A DNA stretch of 64,000 bases. It comes from Microdochium bolleyi (Eukaryota; Ascomycota; Sordariomycetes; Xylariales; Microdochiaceae). Location: assembly GCA_001566295.1 (NCBI GenBank), contig KQ964246.1, positions 2,418,001-2,482,000 on the forward strand. Reading direction: 5' to 3'. A program made the position numbers and the translations under genes. The notes beneath the pieces were generated by a model that saw only the letters and a list, made by a program, of their open reading frames with translations, did not search any database and was not told where the DNA came from. Positions within the stretch are counted from its first letter, which is position 1. Each line of letters begins with the position of its first letter. Of this stretch, positions 24,906 to 35,129 are shown in pieces.

Positions 24906-26008
24906 GAAGCTTGTGAGCGTCACTGTTGGTTGTCCTTAAGTTGGCTACCCAGGCTCTTGATCCCTTTGTTTGTGCATGCCGTCGTAACTTGGACTTGACA
25001 GTCGTACGCGAGTTTGCTGAGACACGCGAAGGAGTGTGATCCTGGTCTCGGTGGTAGTCTCCGGGTGCAGTACACGGCGGTGCGCTATTCCTACGTGCTC
25101 TTTACGAAAGTCACGATGCTACGACAAAGATCCCTTGCCGCTATTTAGCCACTGAATCCTTCAAATTATTTGAAGCCGATTGGCAAAGACGACTTTGCAG
25201 GCGTAGAGGATTCCTCCCTTGAGTGTCATTGTTGGTAATACCAGCATAGTGGACCTGCGCCTTAACTGTATTACTCTCAGGTCCATCTTCCGCTAGGTTT
25301 TGTTTCGCTCCCCCGTACGAGCTCCAGGAGCTTAAGCTTCACGGCTATGCGCGTAACATGTCCCCAGCTGTCCGCTGGCCCCCTCTATTCTCTTTTCGCA
25401 TAAATGACGACAAGCAAATAAGTCTAGACGACGACCAGTAGTTGTCACACGTTTTAAATTACCCGCCAGGGGCATACCGGCACTCCTACATCCTTCGCAC
25501 GGTGGCTCTTGGAGGATCTCCCGTGCACGCGTGTTAGTTAATTGTGTAGGATCTGCCAGGGTCAACTTTGGAGTGTGATCTGTTTCATGATGGCACTTAT
25601 GTGGTACGGCCCGCGCTAGACTCTGCAAGGCTCGCCCAGAGGACTGTGAGCACACGTAGTTGTTGGTAGACTCAACGCTACGTTACATTTCGAAGGGCAG
25701 GCTGAGGATACGTGCATCTGTGGTGTTGGGCGGCGGCCCAGTCCCGCCCTCCGACGCTCGGAACTGCCGGCGGGGGGCCGCCCCGCCGAACCCCTGGCGC
25801 TTGCTCCGCCGCCCCCGTGTCCGGAACGGCTGCTTTGCTCCTCTCTCCCGACGTCATGATACAATATTTGCCAGCACACCAGCGACTACCTACGTCGGAA
25901 ATACATCACAGCCGCAGAACAGGGCAACCCGAACATCCCCAGCTGAATCGCCCGACCTGACCAGAAACCGGGCCTCGACCACTGGACCGCCGGGAGACGA
26001 TCAGCCTC
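24906..26008. other. Divergent intergenic region (chitosanase / ChaC)
   Basis: This is a shared upstream region of about 1.1 kb. The part near 25100-25560 is AT-richer than the flanking genes. No coding frame or RNA gene was recognised. Confidence 0.5.
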
Positions 26009-27159
26009 ATGGCAGGCGATACCAACGGGACCGCCGGCTCGGCCGAGTCCGAGTTTTGGCTCTTCGGTTACGGGAGCCTAATATGGAAGCCCCCGCCTCA
26101 CTTCGGTTCGTCCACCACCGGTCTCTGCGGCAGACCGGCCGGGACCCCCGCCGCCTGCCCCTGTGCTCTTCACGCATCTGACAGCAAAAACAAGATCGCA
26201 GAGTGCCCGGCTACGTGACGGGCTATGTCCGGCGCTTCTGGCAGGTCAGTCACCCATGAGACCAGCCTCTCCCACTCTTCAGAACAAAGCTAACGCCATC
26301 TCCTTTGGTATATAGGCAAGGTATGTGAATCCCACAGACGAGCTCCCGCCCCCGGCTTCCTTCTACGAGCTTCAGAACTACAGGACTTCGGCACTCTGAG
26401 CAGCACACTCCCTTTCCTGACACCCCACCGGCTACATACAGTGAGGACCACAGAGGCACTCCTGAGGCCCCCGGCCGCGTCGTGACCCTGATCGAGCGCG
26501 ACTTCTGGGCCTCGCTGCTCGCGGACCCGGCCACCAAGGACGTCCACGACTCGGCCCCGGACCGCGTCTGGGGCGTCGCGTACCGCATCCGCGCCGACAA
26601 GGTCGCCGAGGTGAAGGAGTACCTTGATATCCGCGAGATCAACGGGTACACGATCCACTACACGGACTTCCAGCCTGCGGCCGCCGCCGAGCACAGCAGC
26701 ACCAGCCGCAGCAGTAGCAGCAACAACGGCACCGCGCCGCCGTCGGCCCCGGAGACGATCAAGACGCTAGTTTACATCGGCACCCCGGACAACCCGCAGT
26801 TCACGGGGCCACAGGAACCCCAGGCGCTTGCCGAGCACATCCGCGCCAGCCACGGGCCCAGCGGCGCCAACAGGGAGTACCTCCTAAACCTCGAGACGGC
26901 GCTCAACGCGCTGAGCCCGCCCGACAGCGGCGACGCGCACATCACGGACCTGTGCGACCGGGTGAGGGCGCTGGATGACGGCGGTGATGATGCTAGGCAC
27001 GTAGACGGGGCAGACCGTGGGAAGAGCAAAAGCAGTGGTGATCGTGGTGGTGGTGGTGGTGGCGGCGGCGGCGGCGGCGTTGACGTGGAAGCAACAGCGG
27101 CGACGAATCACTTCCGCCGGAGAGGCAGCGTGGTTGAGCAGGAGGAGACGGAGAAGTGA
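26009..27159 (+). CDS. ChaC-family gamma-glutamylcyclotransferase (glutathione-specific)
   Basis: Four exons, 26009-26105, 26195-26244, 26316-26320 and 26442-27159, give 289 aa. ChaC proteins split cytosolic glutathione into 5-oxoproline and Cys-Gly. Signatures in order: WLFGYGSLIWKPPP (17-30, the substrate-binding YGSL loop), HFDRRVPGYVTGYVRRFWQ (31-49), ASEDHRGTPEAPGRVVTL (50-67), VWGVAYRI (93-100) and REINGY with the catalytic glutamate E116. TLVYIGTPDNPQFTGP and SGANREYLLNL follow. The third exon is only five nt (gcaag). It supplies Ala and part of Ser, and it is required to read WQ-ASEDHRG through. Compared with human ChaC2 (184 aa) the protein has a Ser/Asn-rich insertion (about 130-150) and a C-terminal tail with a long Gly run (about 255-266). 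The exon 2 acceptor (caag) was chosen because it yields the family motif DRRVPGY. Confidence 0.9.
26316..26320 (+). other. Five-nucleotide microexon of the ChaC gene
   Basis: The sequence tatag|gcaag|gtatgt has an acceptor and a strong donor on either side of gcaag. Joining ...TGGCAG + gcaag + tgaggaccac reads Trp-Gln-Ala-Ser-Glu-Asp-His, the conserved ChaC segment. Flanking introns are 71 and 121 nt. No direct join of exons 2 and 4 would restore both frame and motif. Confidence 0.82.
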
Positions 27160-28306
27160 GGCGAAGGGATGGATGCCCGTGGAGTGACACGTTCGGTACG
27201 GAACCGACTTTGGGTTATCTCGCTTAAGCATTACAGCCTGCAAAATAGAGAACTAGAGCCACCAAGAAGCAAATGAGATGCTATCATTGGTCATATTGCT
27301 GAGGGCAAGCACGTAGCATAATGTCTCTTGCCAGCTAAATACATCGGTCCTGGAGGGTAACGAGGAAAGCCGGAATGATCTCTTCGAACATGGCGCGGCC
27401 AGGGCAGAAACACACAATGGCCGATACCATTGTCGCGAATCGTACACGCGCTCTTGGCATAACACTTAGCAAGTCACTGGTTGCGGGTAGTCGTGGCGAG
27501 TTGGTGAGATTTTACTGTATTTTACTGTCTTTGATTTTGCTGATTCCCACGGATGGGGAGGCAGAGCTTGCTAGGTTACAGGTGGTACAGGTACAAGGTG
27601 AAAATTCAGCAACATGTCTGCCAAAGTATCCTGTCCAGAGCCCTTGCCTGCTCAAATCTGTCATCTCACTGTCGTGGAAGTGAGGTGTGTGCGTGTTTGT
27701 GTGTACGTCCTCCTATCGAAACTTGCCCACATCGTGTCCACCCCCGGGGAGTGCTACAACGTTGTGACCCTGCTTGAGAGGCGTCATGTCTCTGCGCGGT
27801 GCAAAAGAATGGTGTCCGCGAGAATTGTTTTGTGACCAGACTTGAATAGTCCGGGCCTAGAAAGAGAAGAAGAAGGGTGGCGACGAAATGGAAAAAGGAA
27901 AAGAGCGTGCCCTCAGAAAGAAAGGGACGGCACGTCTCGGGACACCGCCTGGAGGCATACCAGGCAGCAAATCCTGCATTGTTGTTACAGTGACTGCTTC
28001 GTACTCTCCGTCTTTGACCGAGAAACGCTGCCCAGGTAATGAAGAGGCGATGATGGTGAGTGTCATATTCCCAGAACTGTCATTTACCTCGTGAGGCTGT
28101 GACGTCGTGCTCTGACGACGTGCTGTGTGGAGGAAGTGCGGACATTGGATTGTCCACCATGGCGTGGCATTGGTCAACTGTGTGCCAAGTCCGAGAATGC
28201 TCAAGAAGAACAGCGTGAGGGTATCATTTGCCGAGGCATGAAGAAGATAGTGAAAGATAAACCAGGACTATACGTATTCTCAAAGTCGACGGGCGCCATG
28301 TGTGTC
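27160..28306. other. Convergent intergenic region (3' flanks of ChaC and RRM genes)
   Basis: About 1.1 kb without a supportable gene. A 7-bp perfect inverted repeat with a 6-nt loop lies at 28102-28121 (acgtcgt / acgacgt) and overlaps a TGACGTC motif. It could be a regulatory dyad or chance. The rest shows nothing distinctive. Confidence 0.45.
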
Positions 28307-29140
28307 TCAATACCGCGGCGGGGCTTGAGACTGATCAGGGTAGCCGTAGGGAGCCGGCATGGAGTAGCCTGGGGATGCATTAGTTGGGAGCAATGCTTGG
28401 ACAAACGGACGACTGATGCTGGCTCACCTTGTGGAGACGGCTGGCCGTAGGCATAGGCGCCTTGGGGGGAATACTGTGGCGAGTATTGGGGCGAAGGGTA
28501 GCCTGTCCGGCCGTACTGAGGCGGGTACATCGCGGAGTTCGGAGCCATGCCATACATGCCCGGCTGACCCCCGGCGGCGTATGGCATCTGTGGCTGCGCA
28601 TAGCCAGTGCCACCAACGCCACCGAAGCCGGGAGCGCCGCCGCCCCGGCCGTAGCCGCCCTTTGGCCCGGTGTCCGAAGCCTTGTCAACACGGATGGTGC
28701 GCCCATCAAACCTTGGATCACTGGTCAGCCATTTGAATGCCCGGGGCAAGGCGGAAAGCATGACCATGGATGCACACTTACTCAACGTTGTTCATGGCTG
28801 CAATGGCTTTCTCGGCAGCGTCCTCTGAGCCATAGCGGACAAAGCCGAAGCCGCGGCTGCGGCCAGTATCGCGGTCCTTCACAACAACCTGTTTGTATAA
28901 CACGAATGAGTGAATGTGCTTCGTCCGACTGCTACTGGAAGTGCTCCTGATCCCGAGAGAGAAGAAGTGCAGATGGGGCACCTACCGCTTCATCAACGAC
29001 ACCGAACTCCTCAAACTTCTGACGAAGAGTGTACTCCTCTGTGTGCCAGGCAAGGCCGCTAGGTAGAAGTCAGCACCCTGTATGGTATGAGCTTCCGACC
29101 GTGGCTGTCGATTTGCTTACCCAATGAAAAGCTTGGACAT
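28307..29140 (-). CDS. Small RRM-type glycine/tyrosine-rich RNA-binding protein
   Basis: Five exons (29140-29121, 29058-28986, 28888-28782, 28711-28428, 28368-28307, minus) give 181 aa; introns are 62, 97, 70 and 59 nt. One N-terminal RRM (about 1-78) carries RNP2 LFIGGL (4-9) and RNP1 RGFGFVRY (near 43-50). It is followed by a Gly-rich patch and a Pro/Gln/Tyr/Met-rich low-complexity tail ending SQAPPRY. This is the layout of glycine-rich RNA-binding proteins (plant GRP7 and animal CIRBP class), which act in mRNA stability, splicing and stress responses and can enter condensates. The last intron must be removed: unspliced reading gives an unrelated tail and a later stop. The many short introns within a small gene suit this family, whose members are often autoregulated by alternative splicing. 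Whether that happens here is unknown. Confidence 0.92.
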
Positions 29141-31076
29141 GGTGAAGCGTGGTTATGACTCGAGTACAATGACCTGGAGCTCTTGTTAGTCGTAGATCGG
29201 ATATTACTCGGCAAAGAGCGGGAGGAGGAACATGGTGCTGTCGTGATTGAGTTGACGTACCACTCGAGAAGAGAATGACAGGAGCTTGGAGCTGACGCTG
29301 TCGAACAAGGATTGCTATGGAGAACCGGGGAACCGTCGGAGCAAACGGGGAAGACGGCTTGTTTGTCGAAGGTCAGGTAGGGTTGAGCAAACTAGCAATG
29401 CAGACAGAGGTAGGTGAAGCGAGACACGTCAAGTAGCCCTAAACTGCATGCAAACTAGCAGAGTTATATAGTCGCCTGCTTGGCCCTGCCCAGCGAGCAT
29501 CGTCCCGAAGTGCGGACCAAAAGTAGAAACGGGGTAACGTGCTTGTGGGTGCGACTAAGGACGTGCCAGGGGCTCAGAGCTCAGAAACACTCCGCAACAA
29601 CCTCGTGGAGCACGGAGCAGCAAGTTGAGTCGAAGGCTGCCCGATGACCATCTCCTTGGAACCTCCGCAAGGGCCATCTTCATCAGCTGAGGCGAACCCG
29701 AGGAAGGGGAGCTCCCTCCGCGCGCCGGGCCACGCGGGCGTTTCCTTGGCTCCATGGGTGATGTGCTCAACCTGCGATGGGCCAGGCGTACGCTGGTGAA
29801 TCTGTTTATCGGCAGGCGTGATCTGCTGAAACCCGTTTCGTTCTGGCGCCTCTTCACCACGGCTCGTAGCCCTGCTCGACTCCGTCCTCGGCCTCAGGGT
29901 TACAGACCAGTCGGAACTTGCCTTCTTGAGAGTGTTTGATGACAACTGCGCTGCGTAGATCCTGTGCAGGTCTCAGCCCATGTCCAGAGCCCGGTAGGGC
30001 CATAAAGGTGGTTATCCATGCATCAAACACGCCTGCCGTCATGTCTCCACACCCTGGTCAAGCTTTTCCCCGTGGCCATCCTGGGCAGTGAGCGGCATGT
30101 CTCTCAGGGGTCTTCTTTGGGCTGTCACAGCACCAGCGCTGAGGTCGAATCTGTGGAGAGCCATCGTACCAGTGGCTCCTGCGCCAGCCTTCGTCGGTGG
30201 GTGCGCGTATGCCGTCTCCATTCTGGGCTGACCATTTCGTCGAGAATACAGACCCCCTGTCAGCTATCAGGGATTTCGGCCAACCAGACGCGTAATCGGT
30301 CTTGGCACAATTTCACGGGAGCTGCCACGGCTCCTGATGGCGGTAGGAAGCAAGTTTGATCTCTGTGCCTGACGTCCTTCTGTTACTGGCTTGCGTGGCC
30401 ATGCCGACGGGATAGGTGGTGCAGCGTTTGACGACTCCATGGCAGACCGGCTGTTCGGTCCTTCGATACGGGGGCTGATTTGAAGAGTTGCAAGTGCAAC
30501 CGAGTCGACTCCAGGATGGTCGCGCTTCAGGAGATGACATGAGACAGTCGGAGCGATTGGCCGATCCAGGGTCAACTCAAAGCCAACCCTGCGGCTTGAG
30601 CCGCACACGATCTATTCCTGGCACCCGGCCTCAACTTGCATACTCTGTGTCGCATGGTTGAACCGCTGCTTTGTTGGAGGTTGTTGAAGGTCATTGCTGG
30701 TCGCATTGTCTCCGAAGAGTGAGGTCTTCTTGGTTTTGACACAGTGGCTTTGCTGACGGTCAGCTCATGGCGAACCAGGTTACTCTGGACTATGTCCCAC
30801 GCGTCGTTCAGGCGTGGGATGCAAGGTGTGGGTTTGACACTTGGGCAATCTTCGTCGTCCCGTACTTTTCTTTGGGAGTTTGAGTCTTTTTCTCGCCCTG
30901 CGTGATGAAGTCTCTGGAGAAGTGGCCCGCCTCCGGTCCAGCTGTACGCGATATAGTTCACCCATCACGATACTGTACGTCGCGGGCATGTCGCATTGCC
31001 GGTCGTGAGCGGGTGAGGGTCGTCTAGCATGCGGCTCTACAACCCCTGCCGCTGTGTTCCCATGGCGCGGCTCAGC
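29141..31076. other. Intergenic region upstream of the RRM gene
   Basis: The first few hundred bases should carry the RRM promoter and leader. Between about 29555 and 30990 there is a series of short minus-strand frames in changing phase. They have no recognisable domain and no continuous splice solution, so they could be a decayed gene or noise. No tRNA-like structure was found. Confidence 0.4.
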
Positions 31077-31499
31077 TTAGGGATGCTTTTCGGATGCGTG
31101 GTTGCGCCCCTCATCGGACGCCTTATTCATTGGCGTATAGACATCAGCGCAGGGGTCCCTGAGTGAAATTGTCTTCAGACATAATCGAGGACTTAAGCAC
31201 TTCCTCTTCATCACTAAAGACAGACGGACAAACAAGACACCTGCCTTCTCAAGGCCGGCATCACGATGGGACGCCACGCTTGTGCCGTTGACTATTATGT
31301 GAGCATTAGTAAGAGCTGTCCTGTCTAGCAGAGTTGACTTTGGAACCACCAAGTCGAGCTCTTTGCCAAGCATGTTCGCTCGGAGCCAGCCGTGTCCCCC
31401 TGCATTTCGGCACAGAAGTGGATGCTCGCTGCATGTGAGGTCATGTATTCTGCCCGAGCATAATATCAGGGCTCCTATTAATAACAGGGTGCAAGACAT
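31077..31499 (-). CDS. Doubtful small ORF with signal-peptide-like start
   Basis: An intronless frame of 140 codons from the second Met (31499), or 155 from 31544. The start reads MSCTLLLIGALILCSG, a short polar residue pair followed by a hydrophobic run and small residues, like a secretion signal. The rest contains five cysteines and no domain I recognise. Codon use is not strongly biased and no homologue comes to mind, so it may well be a chance frame. If real, it would be a small secreted protein. It lies alone between the RRM promoter region and the next plus-strand gene. Confidence 0.18.
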   Translation of the reverse strand: MSCTLLLIGALILCSGRIHDLTCSEHPLLCRNAGGHGWLRANMLGKELDLVVPKSTLLDRTALTNAHIIVNGTSVASHRDAGLEKAGVLFVRLSLVMKRKCLSPRLCLKTISLRDPCADVYTPMNKASDEGRNHASEKHP

Positions 31500-31544
31500 C
31501 AAGAATAGCTCAGACGAGTGATGCCCCAGGGTGATCATCCACAT

Positions 31545-32521
31545 CTCTGGATCTTGAACGTGGCCAAGTGCCCCGTGCGTCGCAGACCCCAGTCACAAGG
31601 CTCTGGGTTGGTGCGAAGACCACACACAAAGACTCGAGATGCGACTCTTGCTGTGCCAGATCAAAATCGCGCCCCCTCGATGCTGAATACCCTCTTGCAG
31701 CACACGCACGCCAACACGCCATTTCGGGTACCGGACTCGGGGTCTGCGGACACCGAGCAGGGCATGCGTGGCTCTAGTGATGTGTCGTGTTTCAGATCTT
31801 ACTGACGTTGACGAGGACGGCAGGTAATCAGACACTTGCCGATGGCGAGATCCATCATGTCTACCAGCTACACGAACATCGTTAGCGAAGGCGGGCGGCG
31901 ATACCGTGGTTCTGCAGCCTCGCAGCAATGGACTTCAGCGTGCTGCCAATGACTACCCTTAGGGTTCGACGTCATCTGGCCGAGCATTGAGCAACGCCTT
32001 GGCCCTGGACGCCTCGTCGAACAATGCCCTTGGTGTCTCTGTCGGTATAGGCACGCCAGACCCCGTGGGTTTGTCGCTACTGCCATAGTTGCTGGTGTTC
32101 GGGAGACGAGTATCCCATGATGTGCTAACGAACTATTTGAAAATTCGCCTGGTGAGGTAGGCGATGCGACTCCGGCAACGGTGGCATGGCAATCTCAATG
32201 GACACGATGTTGCAAAGGCGTAGCCTTGGCGCTTCTGCGATGTGCGGGATTCTGAGATCGTGGTTGAGATGTTGGTGCATCGAAGTCGAGCGTGCCTTCC
32301 GTGTCCGCCCGTCCGCGCGGGCGTGACTTGCCACAGCATCGCAAAGCACACATCGGCGGCTTCTGGACCTCGATAAGACCAGCATCCGCCGTTCATGTCG
32401 AGCTGGCAATGCATGGACTGCGATCAAGCACCACTTCACTCTTGCCGAGCTCCTGCCCACCATATTCACATACACCGAGCCTCCCAACACTAAACACCCA
32501 GCTCTTCGACGCACACCGGCC
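31545..32521. other. Upstream region of the disordered-protein gene
   Basis: About 1 kb with short unconvincing frames. The part next to 32521 is expected to hold the promoter and leader of the plus-strand gene that starts at 32522. No distinctive element is seen. Confidence 0.4.
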
Positions 32522-34795
32522 ATGACAAAAGCAGCCGCAACCGCAACACGCGCCACAAATCAAGTGGACAGGAACGTCTTAGCGTGGCTTTTCCGGACGG
32601 TCGAGGGGCGGTCTGTGCTGGATCGCGACTCTGGTCTGGCCTCGAAAGTGGAACGCCGCCTTGGGCAAAGGCCAGAATGGTCTGGTCAACGCGGATCCCT
32701 TAACCTCGATGATTCCTGTGAAGAGTTGGAACCCTCTAGGAAACACAAGAGATCATATTCCCACGACAGCAGCATAATCGACTTCGCAGACGAAGCACCC
32801 GCCGCTATCACCCACAACAAAGGTTTCGAAAGGCGGCTACGGAGACCAACTCGACCTGACAAGTACGAGACGAAGAAAGATCGAGGTGGGCGGAAACATG
32901 CAGAAATACTGGGATCAGTGATAAAGGACAAAGCAGCAAAAAACCCAAGAGAACGGTCCAGGGCCGTCTCCAAGGATGTCAATCGAATCACAGAGGGCTA
33001 CATGCCCGCTTCAGTCTTGACAGAACGGGTCTCGGTAGGGACGTCCACACCTTGTGTATTGCATTACCTGCTAACCGTCGAGTGAAAGCTTCCCCGTCAT
33101 CTTGGCCCAGGCGTATTCGGAAACAGTCGACAGTCTGCCATCACCAGCGGTACGTGGGTGACAATGTCTGTCGTCGAACACAGGAAGCTGACTTTGAGAG
33201 CAGCACCTGATCTATCATTCTTTGACATAGGAAAAGTCAAGACAGTTAAGAAGGTGTCCAGGAGCAAATTGGTACACAGCAAGAGACTAGAACGTGAGAG
33301 GGACGAAGTCTCGTCTTTTTTCTCAGTGCAGCCAGGCGTCAGCGTGCCAGAATCTGTGAACAGTCGTGATCATCTCGAAACGCGCTCGTCATCATACATA
33401 CCAAGTCCACGGCTGCGCCAAGATAGAGTCAGACACAAGAGAATCAACATGACCACAGCCAACTTCACTCCGCAATACGATAATGGCATCAGTAACAGAG
33501 GCGAACAAGTTGCACCGGCTTCTGATGGTGCATTGACGATGTTTCTTGATCCGCCAAACTCTCCAGGTACCACACGAAGCTTGAGGTTGAACATTGGATC
33601 TGCACAGGGGCGGTCAGATGTGATGAGCGGCTCTACGCTCTTTAGCGCTTTCAAAGAGAGTCTCCTTGAGACTGGGATATTTCGAAATACTGGCATCCAC
33701 CTGTCAGATGAAGACAATCTCTCGACATCAGCTTCCGTGTATACAGATGAGCGCACGCATCAGGAACGCCTGAGAGAACTGAAAGAGGTTCCAGGAGCCA
33801 TCTCGACAGCCAGTGGCACACAACACTGGCCAGTTGAAGATGAGGCAACGCGTGTGCTAACTTCCAAATCTCACTTATGGCACGAAGATCGGTCCCAAGA
33901 GCAGTCTCTAACCAGGAATATAACAATGGGCAGAGCGCCCGTACCGCAGAATTGTGCCAGGCGCCTTCTGAAGCAGGAGACTCTAGGGCGTCGCCGGAGT
34001 GATTCTGAACCATGCCACCCGTTCCGCAGTGGTCGCGTCCTCGACAGTCAGATGCTGGACACTGATATAAAGGGACAAGTTGCATCGAAGTCGAATAACG
34101 TCACAGGTGAAGCGCCATTCAGCGCGGACGCCAGGGTGAGCACAATCAATGCGAGATATCCTCCAGCTAGTCTGGTGCCGCATGAGTCCGAACAGAGCAC
34201 AGGGTATTCACATCATCGTTTGCGGCCACCTCATTCTGCAATACACACGACAGATTCCCAATATTATCGTCCTGTCCAAGTTGGCTCAAGTCGACATTGG
34301 AGTACACCATCAACAGATCCAAGTGATGTTCAACAAGCTTACACAGAACATTACGGAGCCTCGCAGATGAGGCAGCTCACTAATGACCCTTGCATTCTTC
34401 AGGCGATGTATGGTGGTGATCCGAGCTTGGAGCTGATATTCGGTGTCGCAACGTGTGATGCGCAAACTACACAACCTCAGGCAAGTGTTGAATTCACAAC
34501 TCAGCACTATGTCATACCGCAAGAAGCTTCGAATTATGGCAAATGGTCATCCGTAAATGGCGACCAATGGGATGGGAATCTCGAGGCCAACGATAAAGCT
34601 TGCGGTGTGGTCACGCCTCCACTTCTTCATGATAGATGTAGCCAGCACAATCCTAATGTGCTCGGAGCATGCAGACAGTCGGTTGATAGAGACAAAGGTG
34701 CCCTGGTCGAGGGACCTGGCACGGCTACGGAGTACGAGGATGAGCGGCAGGATATGCTGAGCTTCTGGGGGCGCAATCGTTTCATTGCTATGTGA
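32522..34795 (+). CDS. Long disordered protein of unknown function
   Basis: I do not recognise this gene. The best model has three exons, 32522-33034, 33111-33153 and 33204-34795, giving 715 aa. Intron 1 (76 nt) has a good branch site (gctaac) and CCCAG acceptor; intron 2 (50 nt, GTGGGT...CAG) is less certain. The product is polar, rich in Ser, Arg, Thr and Gln, and almost certainly disordered. A Lys/Arg-rich zone (about 100-155) could be a nuclear localisation signal. The C-terminus ends in QDMLSFWGRNRFIAM, a short hydrophobic motif that may be a conserved docking end. Codon third positions are less GC-biased than in the housekeeping neighbours, as in fast-evolving genes. Alternatively a separate gene could start at 33164 (ACAATGTCT context), with the first frame belonging to another small gene. 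Confidence 0.6.
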
Positions 34796-35129
34796 AGAAC
34801 TGAACCGGTGGTGATCATTGAGTGACATTCCGCATCGGACGGTCACCTTGGCACTATAGATTGTTGGGGAAAATGATTGGAATAATTGACATGGTTTGGT
34901 CATCATATCTGACTAATATTAATCTCACAAGCTGGAAAATGCTTCGAGATGGTATCGTACGCTGAATCAGGTGGACGCCGCTTGAAAGAACCAGATGCCC
35001 GCAGAACAAAGAAATAATACATCCAAAATGAGATGAGCGAATAGCTCAGATGACGCCACCTTCGTAAATCTAGGCAAGTAGGGATGTAGGTCGGCTTTAC
35101 TTAGTGCCTCGCTGTCCCTGCTAACTGAG
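34796..35129. other. Convergent spacer
   Basis: The two stop codons are 334 nt apart. The AT-rich sequence is consistent with two 3' UTRs. Nothing else is seen. Confidence 0.55.

Noticed and set aside
29555..30989. Series of short minus-strand frames resembling a decayed gene or transposon
   Set aside because: Frames change phase without usable splice sites and show no reverse transcriptase, transposase or other domain; kept only as a note in the intergenic entry.
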